In this document: positions 9,070 to 17,445 of the stretch, piece by piece
Layout of the letters: each line of letters opens with the position of its first letter
Numbering within the stretch: position 1 is the first letter of the stretch
Origin: Bacillota bacterium
Lineage (GTDB): Bacteria > Bacillota > Clostridia > Lachnospirales > Lachnospiraceae
Assembly: GCA_023412855.1 (NCBI GenBank)
Contig: JAEZRJ010000057.1
Location: 3,931-67,930 of the forward strand
DNA: 64,000 nt
Reading direction: 5' to 3'
Translations under genes and position numbers: made by a program
The notes under the pieces: model-generated
Databases searched by the model: none
What the model saw: the letters and a program-made list of their open reading frames with translations, nothing else
Told to the model about the DNA's origin: nothing

Positions 9070-10002
9070 TTAAAAACTTATTACTCTCTTATATCTCGTT
9101 TCACTTAAGTCATATTGGAACATAATTCTTAAGGAAACGCTTTTCATCGTCGACTTTGCTGTAGCCGGCGCGCTATAGCGGAAACTCCAAAGCTGTTTTA
9201 CTGGTATATTATTATTTATATTTATGGCATATGAACCGCTCGTCGAACTACTGACAGTTGATGTATACCATACATTATTGCTAGCCGGCATGATCATATG
9301 ACGCACATTTCCCTGATTAGGAGACTGGGTTCCAGAAGATTCAATTCTGGTCACTATAGCTCCGTTTGGGAAACTACTATTATTCGTAAGGTTTACTGTG
9401 ATAATAGATGAGTTACCACTGCCAGGATTTGATGCAGTCCCTGAAACAGAACACTTACCTATTGCCGTTTCTATTCTGTTATATGCTGACACGGAAAAAT
9501 AAATATCTGTGTCTGCAGGAACACTGCCTCTATGTAAGACCAAATAATACGTTCTTGTTGATGTAGAATTATTATCGCAATTTAAAAATATATCCGGTGT
9601 CGCAGTACCTATATCATAGACATTGCCCGGCGTATATTGCGGAGCTCCAGTCGTATTTCCAAGTCCATCCTGAATTTCATACCATTCGCCTTCATACTCA
9701 TTAGAATATGAGGTTCTAATATATATATGTTCATTTGCATCCAAAGTAAACGCAAGCCAAGATTCTCTTTGACCTTTTTCCAAAATTACTGTGGCATAAT
9801 TACTATTGATAGCTGACCAGCGACCATAATTATATGCAGATGTTCTTGAATCGTTTTTTGTTATAGTGTTTGCTGCATGAACTTTCATATCACCAATTCC
9901 TGTAATACAAAAACATAACGCAACTACCAGTACCATACTAATTATTTTTTTCATTCCAACATGTGCCAAATCCGTAACTTTTGATACCATTATTTCTTCC
10001 AT
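9070..10002 (-). CDS. Secreted protein with beta-sandwich-like domains, unknown function
   Basis: A 310-residue protein with a signal sequence after a 16-residue cytoplasmic lead: MKKIISMVLVVALCFC then a VHAA cleavage site near residue 44. There is no lipobox or sortase motif, so release into the medium is likely. The mature part is rich in Ser, Thr, Asn and aromatic residues, and the first half (WLAFTLDANEHIYIRTSYSN, TYYLVLHRGS) resembles pre-peptidase C-terminal-type beta-sandwiches. GGGGG lies eight bases before the ATG. It is the first gene of a two-gene operon whose promoter shares spacing and sequence with that of the agrD-like gene. Confidence 0.75.
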   Translation of the reverse strand: MEEIMVSKVTDLAHVGMKKIISMVLVVALCFCITGIGDMKVHAANTITKNDSRTSAYNYGRWSAINSNYATVILEKGQRESWLAFTLDANEHIYIRTSYSNEYEGEWYEIQDGLGNTTGAPQYTPGNVYDIGTATPDIFLNCDNNSTSTRTYYLVLHRGSVPADTDIYFSVSAYNRIETAIGKCSVSGTASNPGSGNSSIITVNLTNNSSFPNGAIVTRIESSGTQSPNQGNVRHMIMPASNNVWYTSTVSSSTSGSYAININNNIPVKQLWSFRYSAPATAKSTMKSVSLRIMFQYDLSETRYKRVISF

Positions 10003-10054
10003 GTTTATATCCCCCTTTTTATAATATAAAAAATATGTTAACTAACTATCGCTT

Positions 10055-10124
10055 ATTATAATTAACTTTTCCCTTTATGAGGTGATTTAGAAACGAATGT
10101 AGTATTTCTTGCATTTTACGTCAA
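10055..10124 (-). promoter_or_regulatory. Promoter of the secreted-protein operon, same design as agrD-like promoter
   Basis: A TATAAT -10 box (10060-10055, minus strand) and the motif TTGCATTTTACGTCAAAAATAT (10109-10130) are spaced exactly as the matching elements of the agrD-like promoter: all shared bases are offset by 2,368. The distal LytTR half-site TACGTCAAA is recognisable; the proximal one is degenerate. This implies control by the same LytTR regulator. Confidence 0.55.
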
Positions 10125-10178
10125 AAATATCCATATTTTTCAAAATATCTTTACTCAATTATGTGAAAATGATATGAT

Positions 10179-10187
10179 TGCTATAAT
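10179..10187 (+). promoter_or_regulatory. Extended -10 promoter of the agrC-like gene
   Basis: TGCTATAAT is an extended -10 element (TGN plus perfect TATAAT), 36 bases upstream of the kinase ATG, with no clear -35 box. It would give constitutive transcription of the kinase and regulator genes. Confidence 0.5.
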
Positions 10188-10223
10188 GAAATCTATTATA
10201 ATTATTTTTAGGGGAGACTTTAC

Positions 10224-11567
10224 ATGGATGATAACTTATCATTTATTTTAATTTCATTGGTTAATTCTTTGTTATTAATGATGGCAATGACCAATCTCCT
10301 TTTATTTCAACCTAGATTAATAAATAAAGTTTTTGTGTATTTTTATATCTTATTATGCCAACTCTTTTTTGCGCCGCAACTTGGGCAGTATATTATTATA
10401 TTTACAATTGGAGGCGCGCTCTTAATTGTAGCAGCTTCAAGTAAGCACTATTTTATTAATTCTCTTTTTTCCTTGTTGGGATACCTGCTAGCAATATTTA
10501 TTAACTATGTAATATTTACTTTTTTAAACCTAATAGGCATAACTGTTTCCGATATTGCCGCTAATAATTATTACTACCTTTTCTTTACAATTATTTATAC
10601 TGCTATAACATGTACTGTTTCGAAATTTATAGGGTATTACTTAAGGTTTCTATATGCACAACATAAGCTTATATTTTCCAAAGAAGTATTAATACTCTTT
10701 ATATCAGAGGTTGTAGTTTGTACATCAATTTTTTATTATAATATTATTCAAGGAGAACAAGAAGGCTATCCTGCAGAAGTTGTTTATTTTAATACAGTAC
10801 TTTTCGGCACTTTTTTCATTATTACCTTCATCATCTTCTTTTTTAGCCTCCGCATTATGTACAAGAACCAAGAACTGGAATTTATCAAGCAACAGAAGCA
10901 ATCACTGGAGGAATATGTAAAGAAAATCGAAGATTTATACCAAGACACCCGGATTTTCAGGCATGACTACATAAATATACTTTCCACAATGCAATATTAT
11001 ATTGATGACGATGACATCGATAATCTGAAGGTGTTTTTCAGAACGAAGATCCTTCCCAGCAGCGAAGCTCTTACAAACAAAGAGTCTATTATCGGCAAGC
11101 TCAGCAATATAAAGGTTTTGGAACTGAAAAGCATCTTATATGCCAAACTGATTTCCGCCATGAACCAGAAACTGAACATTACATTGGAAATACAAGAGGA
11201 AATTAACTCCATATCCATGGATACGTTGGATTTATCTACTGTAATAGGTGCTTTCATGGATAATGCTATTGAGGCTGCAAAGGCATCCGAAGAGAAGAAA
11301 CTGCTCATTCTCCTCATCTACAATGAAGAATCCGTAACCATTGTCATTTCCAATTCTGCCCCAGTGATTGATATCAAGCTTGATGCTATTTATGATAAGG
11401 ATGTCACATACAAAGAAGGGCATAGCGGGCTCGGCCTTTACAGCTCCAATAAAATTTTGGATAAGTACAGCAATGTCATCCACTCAACCAATTATAACTA
11501 TAATATTTTTACGCAAACGCTGGAAATATGTACGCAGCACAATACTGAAGAGGTGCAATCGACTTGA
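10224..11567 (+). CDS. AgrC-type sensor histidine kinase
   Basis: A 447-residue membrane kinase. Residues 1-215 form about six or seven hydrophobic segments, the usual peptide-sensing domain of AgrC/ComD-like kinases. A coiled linker (KQQKQSLEEYVKKIEDLY) follows, then the phospho-acceptor motif FRHDYINIL with His at residue 247. The C-terminal GHKL ATPase has an N box (GAFMDNAIEAA) and a G box (GHSGLGLY). AGGGGAG precedes the ATG. The stop codon overlaps the TTG start of the AgrA-type regulator (TTGA), so the two are translationally coupled. It probably detects the peptide encoded at 7474. Confidence 0.88.
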   Translation: MDDNLSFILISLVNSLLLMMAMTNLLLFQPRLINKVFVYFYILLCQLFFAPQLGQYIIIFTIGGALLIVAASSKHYFINSLFSLLGYLLAIFINYVIFTFLNLIGITVSDIAANNYYYLFFTIIYTAITCTVSKFIGYYLRFLYAQHKLIFSKEVLILFISEVVVCTSIFYYNIIQGEQEGYPAEVVYFNTVLFGTFFIITFIIFFFSLRIMYKNQELEFIKQQKQSLEEYVKKIEDLYQDTRIFRHDYINILSTMQYYIDDDDIDNLKVFFRTKILPSSEALTNKESIIGKLSNIKVLELKSILYAKLISAMNQKLNITLEIQEEINSISMDTLDLSTVIGAFMDNAIEAAKASEEKKLLILLIYNEESVTIVISNSAPVIDIKLDAIYDKDVTYKEGHSGLGLYSSNKILDKYSNVIHSTNYNYNIFTQTLEICTQHNTEEVQST

Positions 11568-12325
11568 TTCCTATTTACTTATGTGAAGATGATAAATTCC
11601 AATTAGAGTTTTGGAAAAAAATAATAAATAATGCCATACTTATTAACGAGTGGGATATGAAAATAAAGGCAGCTACCGATGCGCCCTCCGATTTAATAAG
11701 CTTGCTAAATAAGAGAAAACCGGAAAATGCCGTTTATTTTCTGGATATCGATTTAAAGAGCAGGATGAATGGGATTCAGTTGGCTGCTGAAATTAGAAAA
11801 TATGACCCGAGAGCCTTTATCATCTTTATTACCACACATGAGGAGATGGCTCTCAATACCTTTCAATACAAGGTCGAGCCGCTGGGATATATTATAAAAG
11901 AAGCCCCTGATTTCAAAGACCAAATCAAGGACTGCCTTCAGAATGTTTGTGAAAAATATCTTGTGCCCAACAATCCCGTAACGGATGTGTTGACCATCCG
12001 CATGGAAAGTAAGCTGTTAATCATTCCATATGATGAGATTTATTATATCGAGCCTTCCACCCAGTCACACCGGGTACGGCTTCATAAGCACCATGAGATA
12101 TTGGAATTCTCATCCTCTCTGACCGAGATTAAATCCAAGCTGGATAAACGGTTTATGATGTGTCACAAATCATTTATCGTAAACTGCAACCATATTGCCA
12201 GAGTAGATAAGAAAACATATACCGTTCACTTTAGGAACGATCATACATGCCCTTGCTCCGTCCGTTTGTGCAATCAATTGTGCGGCAAACTCGACGAGCT
12301 GACGAAGTTCAGCTCTTTTTTATGA
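11564..12325 (+). CDS. AgrA-type response regulator with LytTR DNA-binding domain
   Basis: A 253-residue regulator. The receiver domain carries the acidic pocket (CEDD, residues 5-8) and the phospho-acceptor Asp61 in YFLDIDL, and the stretch MNGIQLAAEIRKYDPRAFII closely resembles AgrA. The C-terminal LytTR domain (IPYDEIYYIEPSTQSHRVRL, then MMCHKSFIVNCNHI) binds direct repeats such as those found near 7728 and 10116. The start is TTG with GAGGTG eight bases upstream, overlapping the kinase stop. Its last 17 bases overlap the convergent zinc-ribbon gene. Confidence 0.92.
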   Translation: MIPIYLCEDDKFQLEFWKKIINNAILINEWDMKIKAATDAPSDLISLLNKRKPENAVYFLDIDLKSRMNGIQLAAEIRKYDPRAFIIFITTHEEMALNTFQYKVEPLGYIIKEAPDFKDQIKDCLQNVCEKYLVPNNPVTDVLTIRMESKLLIIPYDEIYYIEPSTQSHRVRLHKHHEILEFSSSLTEIKSKLDKRFMMCHKSFIVNCNHIARVDKKTYTVHFRNDHTCPCSVRLCNQLCGKLDELTKFSSFL

Positions 12326-12713
12326 ATTCCATACCGCACTTGGGGCAGCGAATCGCGATTTTCCCTTTGCCCTTGGGCACTCTGATCTTCTGCTTGCAAC
12401 CGGGACATTTATAAATATGATGCGTCTTTCTCTGACTCATCACATTTTTTTGTTTCGTAAAAAATCTGCGAATTCCCATCGTATATTTTAAAAATGCCTG
12501 ATTTTCCGCATAGCGTCGCGTATAGTTTCTGGAAAGCATACGGAAATAAGAGTAGATCAGCGCTGCTAACGCTATTCCATATAGAACATTCCATCTCGTA
12601 AATAGCGACACAATCATTGCCACCAAGGCTCCTGTAAGTAAAAATCTGTTCAGGGAATCCGCACCATAGGAACCGTATCTACCCTGCATAAAGCGCATGA
12701 ACTTTTCTCTCAC
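12309..12713 (-). CDS. Small membrane protein with C-terminal zinc ribbon
   Basis: A 134-residue protein with two predicted membrane segments (about residues 24-60: LLTGALVAMIVSLF and VLYGIALAALIYSYF) and a C-terminal zinc ribbon with two Cys pairs (YKCPGCKQKIRVP and IRCPKCGMEF). The start codon appears to be GTG at 12713, with GGAG nine bases before it. Such proteins are common in Clostridia, and their role is unknown. Its 3' end overlaps the AgrA-type gene by 17 bases on the opposite strand. Confidence 0.8.
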   Translation of the reverse strand: MREKFMRFMQGRYGSYGADSLNRFLLTGALVAMIVSLFTRWNVLYGIALAALIYSYFRMLSRNYTRRYAENQAFLKYTMGIRRFFTKQKNVMSQRKTHHIYKCPGCKQKIRVPKGKGKIAIRCPKCGMEFIKKS

Positions 12714-12829
12714 GATCGTTGCTCCAATCCATAATTTGCCGTTTTTTAATAACCTTGATATTTATTCTAAAGATTATGCGCTAAAATGCAATAAAACGAT
12801 TCACAAATTTTCATTAAAAAAAGCTAAAC

Positions 12830-13642
12830 TTAAAACATAGCCATCTGGCTTAAGCCAAGTGCACAGGCAATAAGGTACAGAAGCAATATATGAACGGGAT
12901 AAAAAGCATAGAAGAGCCATTTAATATTCCAGCCTCTTTCTCCGTTATACTTATGTATGGGAATCAATACTAAGAAAGCCGTAATCTCGGTAGGAGACAT
13001 CACGGTAAGGGTAGTACATCCCAGACCTGCCGACAAAGTCTTCTTATTTCTAAAGAGGTACATAACTGCTACGGTAAGTACGCCGAAGGCGCTGTAATCC
13101 GTCTGCATAGCTATTGCTGCACCCATTCCGGCAACCAGAACGAGCACGTTTGCAACGGCTTTTAGAATCTTATTCCATTCTGTTTTCTCTTCTATGAAGC
13201 GAAGTCCTATCATAACGAGAAGTCCAAACAGCAACGTGAAGAATACGTTCTGATATCCCCAGTAGAAAAAGGACCCTTTAAAGCCAAGGTCAAAAGGTAT
13301 CTCAGAAACCAGCGCAAACAGGAATAATCTGCTTGCATATTTTTTTACATTATGCGTATGCTCAAAACCCTCTATCAGCAGGAAACAGAAAATGGGAAAT
13401 CCCAGCCTGCCCACCAGCCGCAATACGATATCGGAAATATAGAGCACCATATTCTGCTGCATGAACATAGCGGCAGCGTTCACATCCAGAATGGAGCCCA
13501 TTCCCTCTTTTATCATCATTCTTTCCAGTATAATGGCTCCTGTATGATCGACGAACATGGCAATAATCGCAATCAGTTTGAGTGTACTTCCTGTAACTCC
13601 CTTTTTCTTAGGCATAGTCTCCGCCACAGCCGCATTTTCCAT
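12830..13642 (-). CDS. TraX-family membrane protein
   Basis: A 270-residue membrane protein with about eight hydrophobic segments. The N-terminal signature LKLIAIIAMFVDHTGAII, with its conserved MxxDH, is typical of the TraX family, named after the F-pilin acetylase of E. coli. No conjugation genes are nearby, so a transfer role is doubtful. Chromosomal Clostridial members are more likely membrane acyltransferases of unknown substrate. The gene stands alone, 188 bases upstream of the zinc-ribbon gene start. Confidence 0.82.
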   Translation of the reverse strand: MENAAVAETMPKKKGVTGSTLKLIAIIAMFVDHTGAIILERMMIKEGMGSILDVNAAAMFMQQNMVLYISDIVLRLVGRLGFPIFCFLLIEGFEHTHNVKKYASRLFLFALVSEIPFDLGFKGSFFYWGYQNVFFTLLFGLLVMIGLRFIEEKTEWNKILKAVANVLVLVAGMGAAIAMQTDYSAFGVLTVAVMYLFRNKKTLSAGLGCTTLTVMSPTEITAFLVLIPIHKYNGERGWNIKWLFYAFYPVHILLLYLIACALGLSQMAMF

Positions 13643-13857
13643 AACTACTCATCCTCTCCCTCAGTCCGCATATTTTATCACAATGCCGGTTTTTACTGTC
13701 ATCAAATAATAGTGCGAATAACAATATATAGCATATAAACATTCGCCCCATTTGTCAATCTTTTGTCAATTTTTCCAGACTGTTTTCGTTACATTCGGCC
13801 TTACATACTACGCAGCCAAAATTGCGTCTCTGTCAGCAAATACTACCCTTCACCCCG
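13643..13857. other. Gap with no recognised feature
   Basis: AT-rich spacer between the lyxose-isomerase stop and the TraX start. It would hold the promoter of the TraX gene on the minus strand, but I see no confident boxes, terminator or repeat. Confidence 0.3.
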
Positions 13858-14538
13858 TTACCTCACTTCAGGATATTCGGTGCAAAGAAGCCTGTAAGGA
13901 GGCTCATCTTCTTCAATTGCGGGGAACCGTCCCATTTCTTCATAAAAGCGGTTATCCGAGGTATCATCATTACACATGGAAACTTCTCCGATCAGTACAT
14001 CTCCCGTTCCCTTTTTCACATCGAAATCATGATATTGATGGGGCCATAGGGTAATGCTTTCACCCGGACGCAGCTCCACTCCCGTTCCTGCCTTCACATA
14101 ATAGGACCTCCCGTCGGAATTAACCAATACATCGCTGTCATCAAAGGTTCCGTCTCCCTTATCATTATATACATGTATAATCAGTGTCCCTCCGCCCCGG
14201 TTAATAATATCTTCACTTTTCGTCCAGTGGAAGTGCATGGGGGAATGCTGTCCCTCTTTCAGCATCAATAATTTTTCGGCATAAACCTTTTTATATTTTT
14301 TATCCTTCTGGTTCCCATTCCTTAAGGTAATGAGTGCAAAGCCTAACTCTTCCCAATTGCCCAATCCATAATCCGTAATATCCCATCCAAGCATATTGTC
14401 TCTGATTTCATCGTACTGCTCCCCTTTATCCGCCCACTCTTCCGGTGTCCAGCCGCAAAACGGAGGCAGTTCAAAGCCATGCTTTTTAATTAATTTTTCC
14501 ATATATTTAATACTATTGTTAATTTCAGACCGTTTCAT
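13858..14538 (-). CDS. D-lyxose/D-mannose ketol-isomerase, cupin type
   Basis: A 226-residue cytosolic cupin enzyme of the D-lyxose isomerase family (EC 5.3.1.15 type), which interconverts D-lyxose and D-xylulose or D-mannose and D-fructose with a divalent metal. The metal-binding histidines and glutamate are visible in PMHFHWTKSEDIIN and the later histidine in LWPHQYHDFD. The N-terminal GWTPEEWADKGEQYDEIRDN is also characteristic. GGAGG lies nine bases before the ATG, within the end of the chemoreceptor gene (14-base overlap). As the last gene of the ribose-type transporter operon it suggests that the imported sugar is lyxose, mannose or a related aldose. Confidence 0.87.
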   Translation of the reverse strand: MKRSEINNSIKYMEKLIKKHGFELPPFCGWTPEEWADKGEQYDEIRDNMLGWDITDYGLGNWEELGFALITLRNGNQKDKKYKKVYAEKLLMLKEGQHSPMHFHWTKSEDIINRGGGTLIIHVYNDKGDGTFDDSDVLVNSDGRSYYVKAGTGVELRPGESITLWPHQYHDFDVKKGTGDVLIGEVSMCNDDTSDNRFYEEMGRFPAIEEDEPPYRLLCTEYPEVR

Positions 14539-16252
14539 TTTCTTTTTCCTCCATCGAATGAAAATATGATATGTTGTCAGAAAGCTGTTGGGAGAGTCCG
14601 AATATTTCCTTCGTCAGATCGACCATTTGATTTACCGAATTCTCCATATCGATAGACACCTTCAGCGTGTTTTCCGAATATCCGGCATTTTTATCCGACT
14701 CCCGGAGCAGAAGGGCCATATCCTCGCCGAGACATTCTTTTGTACCGTTTATCTCGTCTATATCGCTTACCAGAACCTTTGCATTTTGCTCCAATACCAT
14801 GATATTCTTTTCCAGCTCGTCAAAAATAGCTTTGGTACTGTTTACACCTTTTACTTGATTCTCCATCGCACGGTTCACGTCTTCCATAACCTGAACTGAG
14901 GTCTGGGTCTCGTGAATCAAATTCATGACAATTTGCTCTATCTTTTTTGCCGAAACCGTAGACTGATCAGCTAAGGACTTAATTTGCGCCGCAACTACGG
15001 CGAAACCCTTGCCCAGTTCTCCCGCCCTCGCCGCTTCTATGCTGGCATTTAACGACAGCAGGTTCGTTTCCTCCGAAATATTTGCAATCAATGTTGTCGC
15101 CTCTTTAATTTCATGCGCGGATTGATTGGTAATATTTGTTTGGCTGGAAATAGTATTTATTGAGAGCAAAGAATCTTTTGTTATAGCTTCCAGCTCATTT
15201 AAGATAGTTCTCGTCTCTTTTCCCAGCTCAAAGTTTTTTTCGGATAAAGTTCCTATAGTCTCTATGCTGTTCAGCGAACTGTCGATATGGCGATTCATTT
15301 CGCGCATGCTTCCATCCGCATTCTGTATTGTTTTCACCTGAGCATCAGCCGACTTTTGTATATCCCGGCTGGATGAGAGCATCTTGTTCGCTGTGCCTTT
15401 CGTGGCATCGGAAGCCTCCTGCATTTCGTCCGATACTTTATGCAGAATATTTGCTTTTTCCTTGATGGAGGAAATCACCTCCATCATTTTTTCCTGCAGC
15501 TTCTGCGTATCCTTGGATAAATCACCGATTTCATCTTTTCGGTTTCTAATAAGTGTTGTTTTCAGCTCCAATTCTCCATTGGACAAGCGGTTGAGACAAT
15601 CTCTGGCTTTCGTCAAATCCTTCAGCGTAGACTTTACAAATACGATGGAAAGGAGGCAGAAAAAGGCGAGTATGGCGGCTATCAGTCCCATGTTCGCATA
15701 GATAGCTGTCCGAACAAGAGCCTGCATGCGTTCCACACCGCGCACCGCAACCAATGCCCCTGTCACTTCTCCCGATTCCGGCTGTACGATCGGTATGGCG
15801 CAGGCATGATATTGCTTTCCTGCTATTTCAACTTTCTTTGCAAAGACTTCTTTCTCCCCCTCATATACGAGACCGATCATCTGCTTTACATTCTCAAAAT
15901 CATCCAGCCTGTTTCCCGCCCCGTCCTTCATGGATGTAACAATAGGGTCCTCTGCAAAATAAAAAATAATATCAATACCTGTCCTGTCCCTCAGGCTGTC
16001 GAGCAAGGCTGCGGAATCAGAGACGTTAAAATTCATTCCCCTCCAGACATTTCCGTCCTCTTTCAAAGCATAGTCCCCATACCCCTGTGTGCTGTAAAGA
16101 TTAGATGCAGAAACTGCAACCGTCCTTAGTCCCTCTTCGATTTCCTGATACAAGCCTTTAGAAAATTGAATCTGGCTGATGAGCAATGAGAATATGCTCG
16201 TCACTACAATCGGCACTATAGATAATGTTAGAATTTTCCCTCTCATTTTCAT
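14525..16252 (-). CDS. Methyl-accepting chemotaxis protein in the CUT2 sugar operon
   Basis: A 575-residue chemoreceptor: membrane segment at about 7-28, an extracellular single-Cache-like domain (DIIFYFAEDPIVTSMKDG), a second membrane segment near 182-204, a HAMP linker, and a long signalling coiled coil with the conserved hairpin tip (ETNLLSLNASIEAARAGELG, then GFAVVAAQIKSLADQS). The tip contacts CheA and CheW. It lies downstream of the binding-protein gene, separated by a stem-loop, and overlaps the isomerase gene. It may sense the sugar directly or through the binding protein at 16347. Confidence 0.93.
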   Translation of the reverse strand: MKMRGKILTLSIVPIVVTSIFSLLISQIQFSKGLYQEIEEGLRTVAVSASNLYSTQGYGDYALKEDGNVWRGMNFNVSDSAALLDSLRDRTGIDIIFYFAEDPIVTSMKDGAGNRLDDFENVKQMIGLVYEGEKEVFAKKVEIAGKQYHACAIPIVQPESGEVTGALVAVRGVERMQALVRTAIYANMGLIAAILAFFCLLSIVFVKSTLKDLTKARDCLNRLSNGELELKTTLIRNRKDEIGDLSKDTQKLQEKMMEVISSIKEKANILHKVSDEMQEASDATKGTANKMLSSSRDIQKSADAQVKTIQNADGSMREMNRHIDSSLNSIETIGTLSEKNFELGKETRTILNELEAITKDSLLSINTISSQTNITNQSAHEIKEATTLIANISEETNLLSLNASIEAARAGELGKGFAVVAAQIKSLADQSTVSAKKIEQIVMNLIHETQTSVQVMEDVNRAMENQVKGVNSTKAIFDELEKNIMVLEQNAKVLVSDIDEINGTKECLGEDMALLLRESDKNAGYSENTLKVSIDMENSVNQMVDLTKEIFGLSQQLSDNISYFHSMEEKENETV

Positions 16253-16283
16253 TAGAAATCACCTTTTGTTTCTCTGATTGAAA

Positions 16284-16316
16284 ATACGGGTTATCCCCAT
16301 ATGAGATAACCCGTAT
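16284..16316 (-). terminator. Stem-loop between binding-protein and chemoreceptor genes
   Basis: A perfect 12-base inverted repeat (ATACGGGTTATC / GATAACCCGTAT, 9-base loop) is followed on the minus strand by ATTTTC. The weak T tract suggests a leaky terminator or mRNA stabiliser, lowering chemoreceptor expression relative to the binding protein. Confidence 0.7.
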
Positions 16317-16346
16317 CCATTTCATTGCGCTTTTATGTTGAAAAAA

Positions 16347-17354
16347 TTACAGCCCCTCTTTTGTAATAACAGAAACTCCCGTATCCGTAACAGCTCCGCC
16401 GAAGCTTTCTCCGCCAAGCACTGCCACTGCTGCCTTCAAGCCTTCATATCCCATTACATCCGGGTTCTGAGCCATAGTAGCCAGTAAGTAACCGTCTTTG
16501 ATCAAGGATAAAATAGTATCGGATTTGTCGAAACCTACACCGATCACATCGTCGCCCGCTTCCTGAATGGCATTGCCCACTCCGGTAGTAGAACCTTCAT
16601 TGGCTCCGAAAATACCAACGCATCCGCTTGTAATATAATTTGCTGCAATGTCTTTGGACTTAGCTGCATCACCTTCACTGTACTGGGTTTCAAGAATCTC
16701 GAAATCAGAACCTTCAAAAGCGGAGCGGAATCCGGTTTCGCGAGCTACGCATGATGCTGTAGCCGCATTTACATTAACAACGCCGATTTTACCGGAAGTG
16801 ATTCCTTTATCTGTAAGCGCCTTTAACATTTCATCGCCTGCTGTTTTTCCTGCTGCCTGATTATCTGTTGCAAATGTCACTTCGCCTTCAAAATCTGCCG
16901 CTGAATCCACATAGATGATTTTTACTCCTGCTGCAACTGCTTCTTCCAAAGCTGCCGTAACTGCATCCGGTCCGTTTGCTGCCAAGAGAATCGCATCCGC
17001 GTTGTCCGCTACTGCATTATTGATACACTCGATTTGTTTTGCGTCATCCTTAACATCCGGAGCGAGCCATTTGTATTCAACGTTTCCAAGCTCTTCCGCT
17101 GCTTTCTTGCATCCACCGTCTACATTTACCCAATGCTGGTCCATCTGATCCATCGTGATCAAATAAACTTTGTAGCTTTCTGCTGGTGCTGTTTCCTCTT
17201 CGGCCGCCTCCTGCGCCGGTGCTTCTGCAGCTTCCTCAGCTGCCGGTGCCGTACTCGTTTCCGCCGCAGGGGCAGTTTCCTTGCTTCCGCAGCCAGCCAG
17301 CATAGATGCCGCAACGACAACGCTCAATAATACACTACATAATCTTCTCTTCAT
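16347..17354 (-). CDS. Sugar-binding lipoprotein, ribose/galactose (RbsB) type
   Basis: A 335-residue periplasmic-binding-protein-like lipoprotein. The signal peptide ends in LAGC (Cys at residue 21), followed by a long Ala/Glu/Pro-rich linker to about residue 62. The fold is the type 1 sugar-binding one: YKVYLITMDQMDQHW opens the first lobe, AILLAANGPDAV and VKIIYVDSAADFEG follow, and GCVGIFGANEGSTTGVGNAI lies in the second lobe. It delivers sugar to the permease at 17446. The isomerase downstream suggests lyxose, mannose or a related sugar; the exact ligand cannot be read from sequence. Confidence 0.93.
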   Translation of the reverse strand: MKRRLCSVLLSVVVAASMLAGCGSKETAPAAETSTAPAAEEAAEAPAQEAAEEETAPAESYKVYLITMDQMDQHWVNVDGGCKKAAEELGNVEYKWLAPDVKDDAKQIECINNAVADNADAILLAANGPDAVTAALEEAVAAGVKIIYVDSAADFEGEVTFATDNQAAGKTAGDEMLKALTDKGITSGKIGVVNVNAATASCVARETGFRSAFEGSDFEILETQYSEGDAAKSKDIAANYITSGCVGIFGANEGSTTGVGNAIQEAGDDVIGVGFDKSDTILSLIKDGYLLATMAQNPDVMGYEGLKAAVAVLGGESFGGAVTDTGVSVITKEGL

Positions 17355-17445
17355 TTAATATCCTCCCTTATGAAATATTTTGTTTGTATGATAATGCAAA
17401 TGCTTAATATTAATGCTTAAGTCATTAACTTTAGAGCAAATGCTT

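Noticed and set aside
12830..13642. TraX gene considered as a sign of a conjugative element
   Set aside because: No relaxase, coupling protein or integrase nearby; chromosomal TraX relatives are common.
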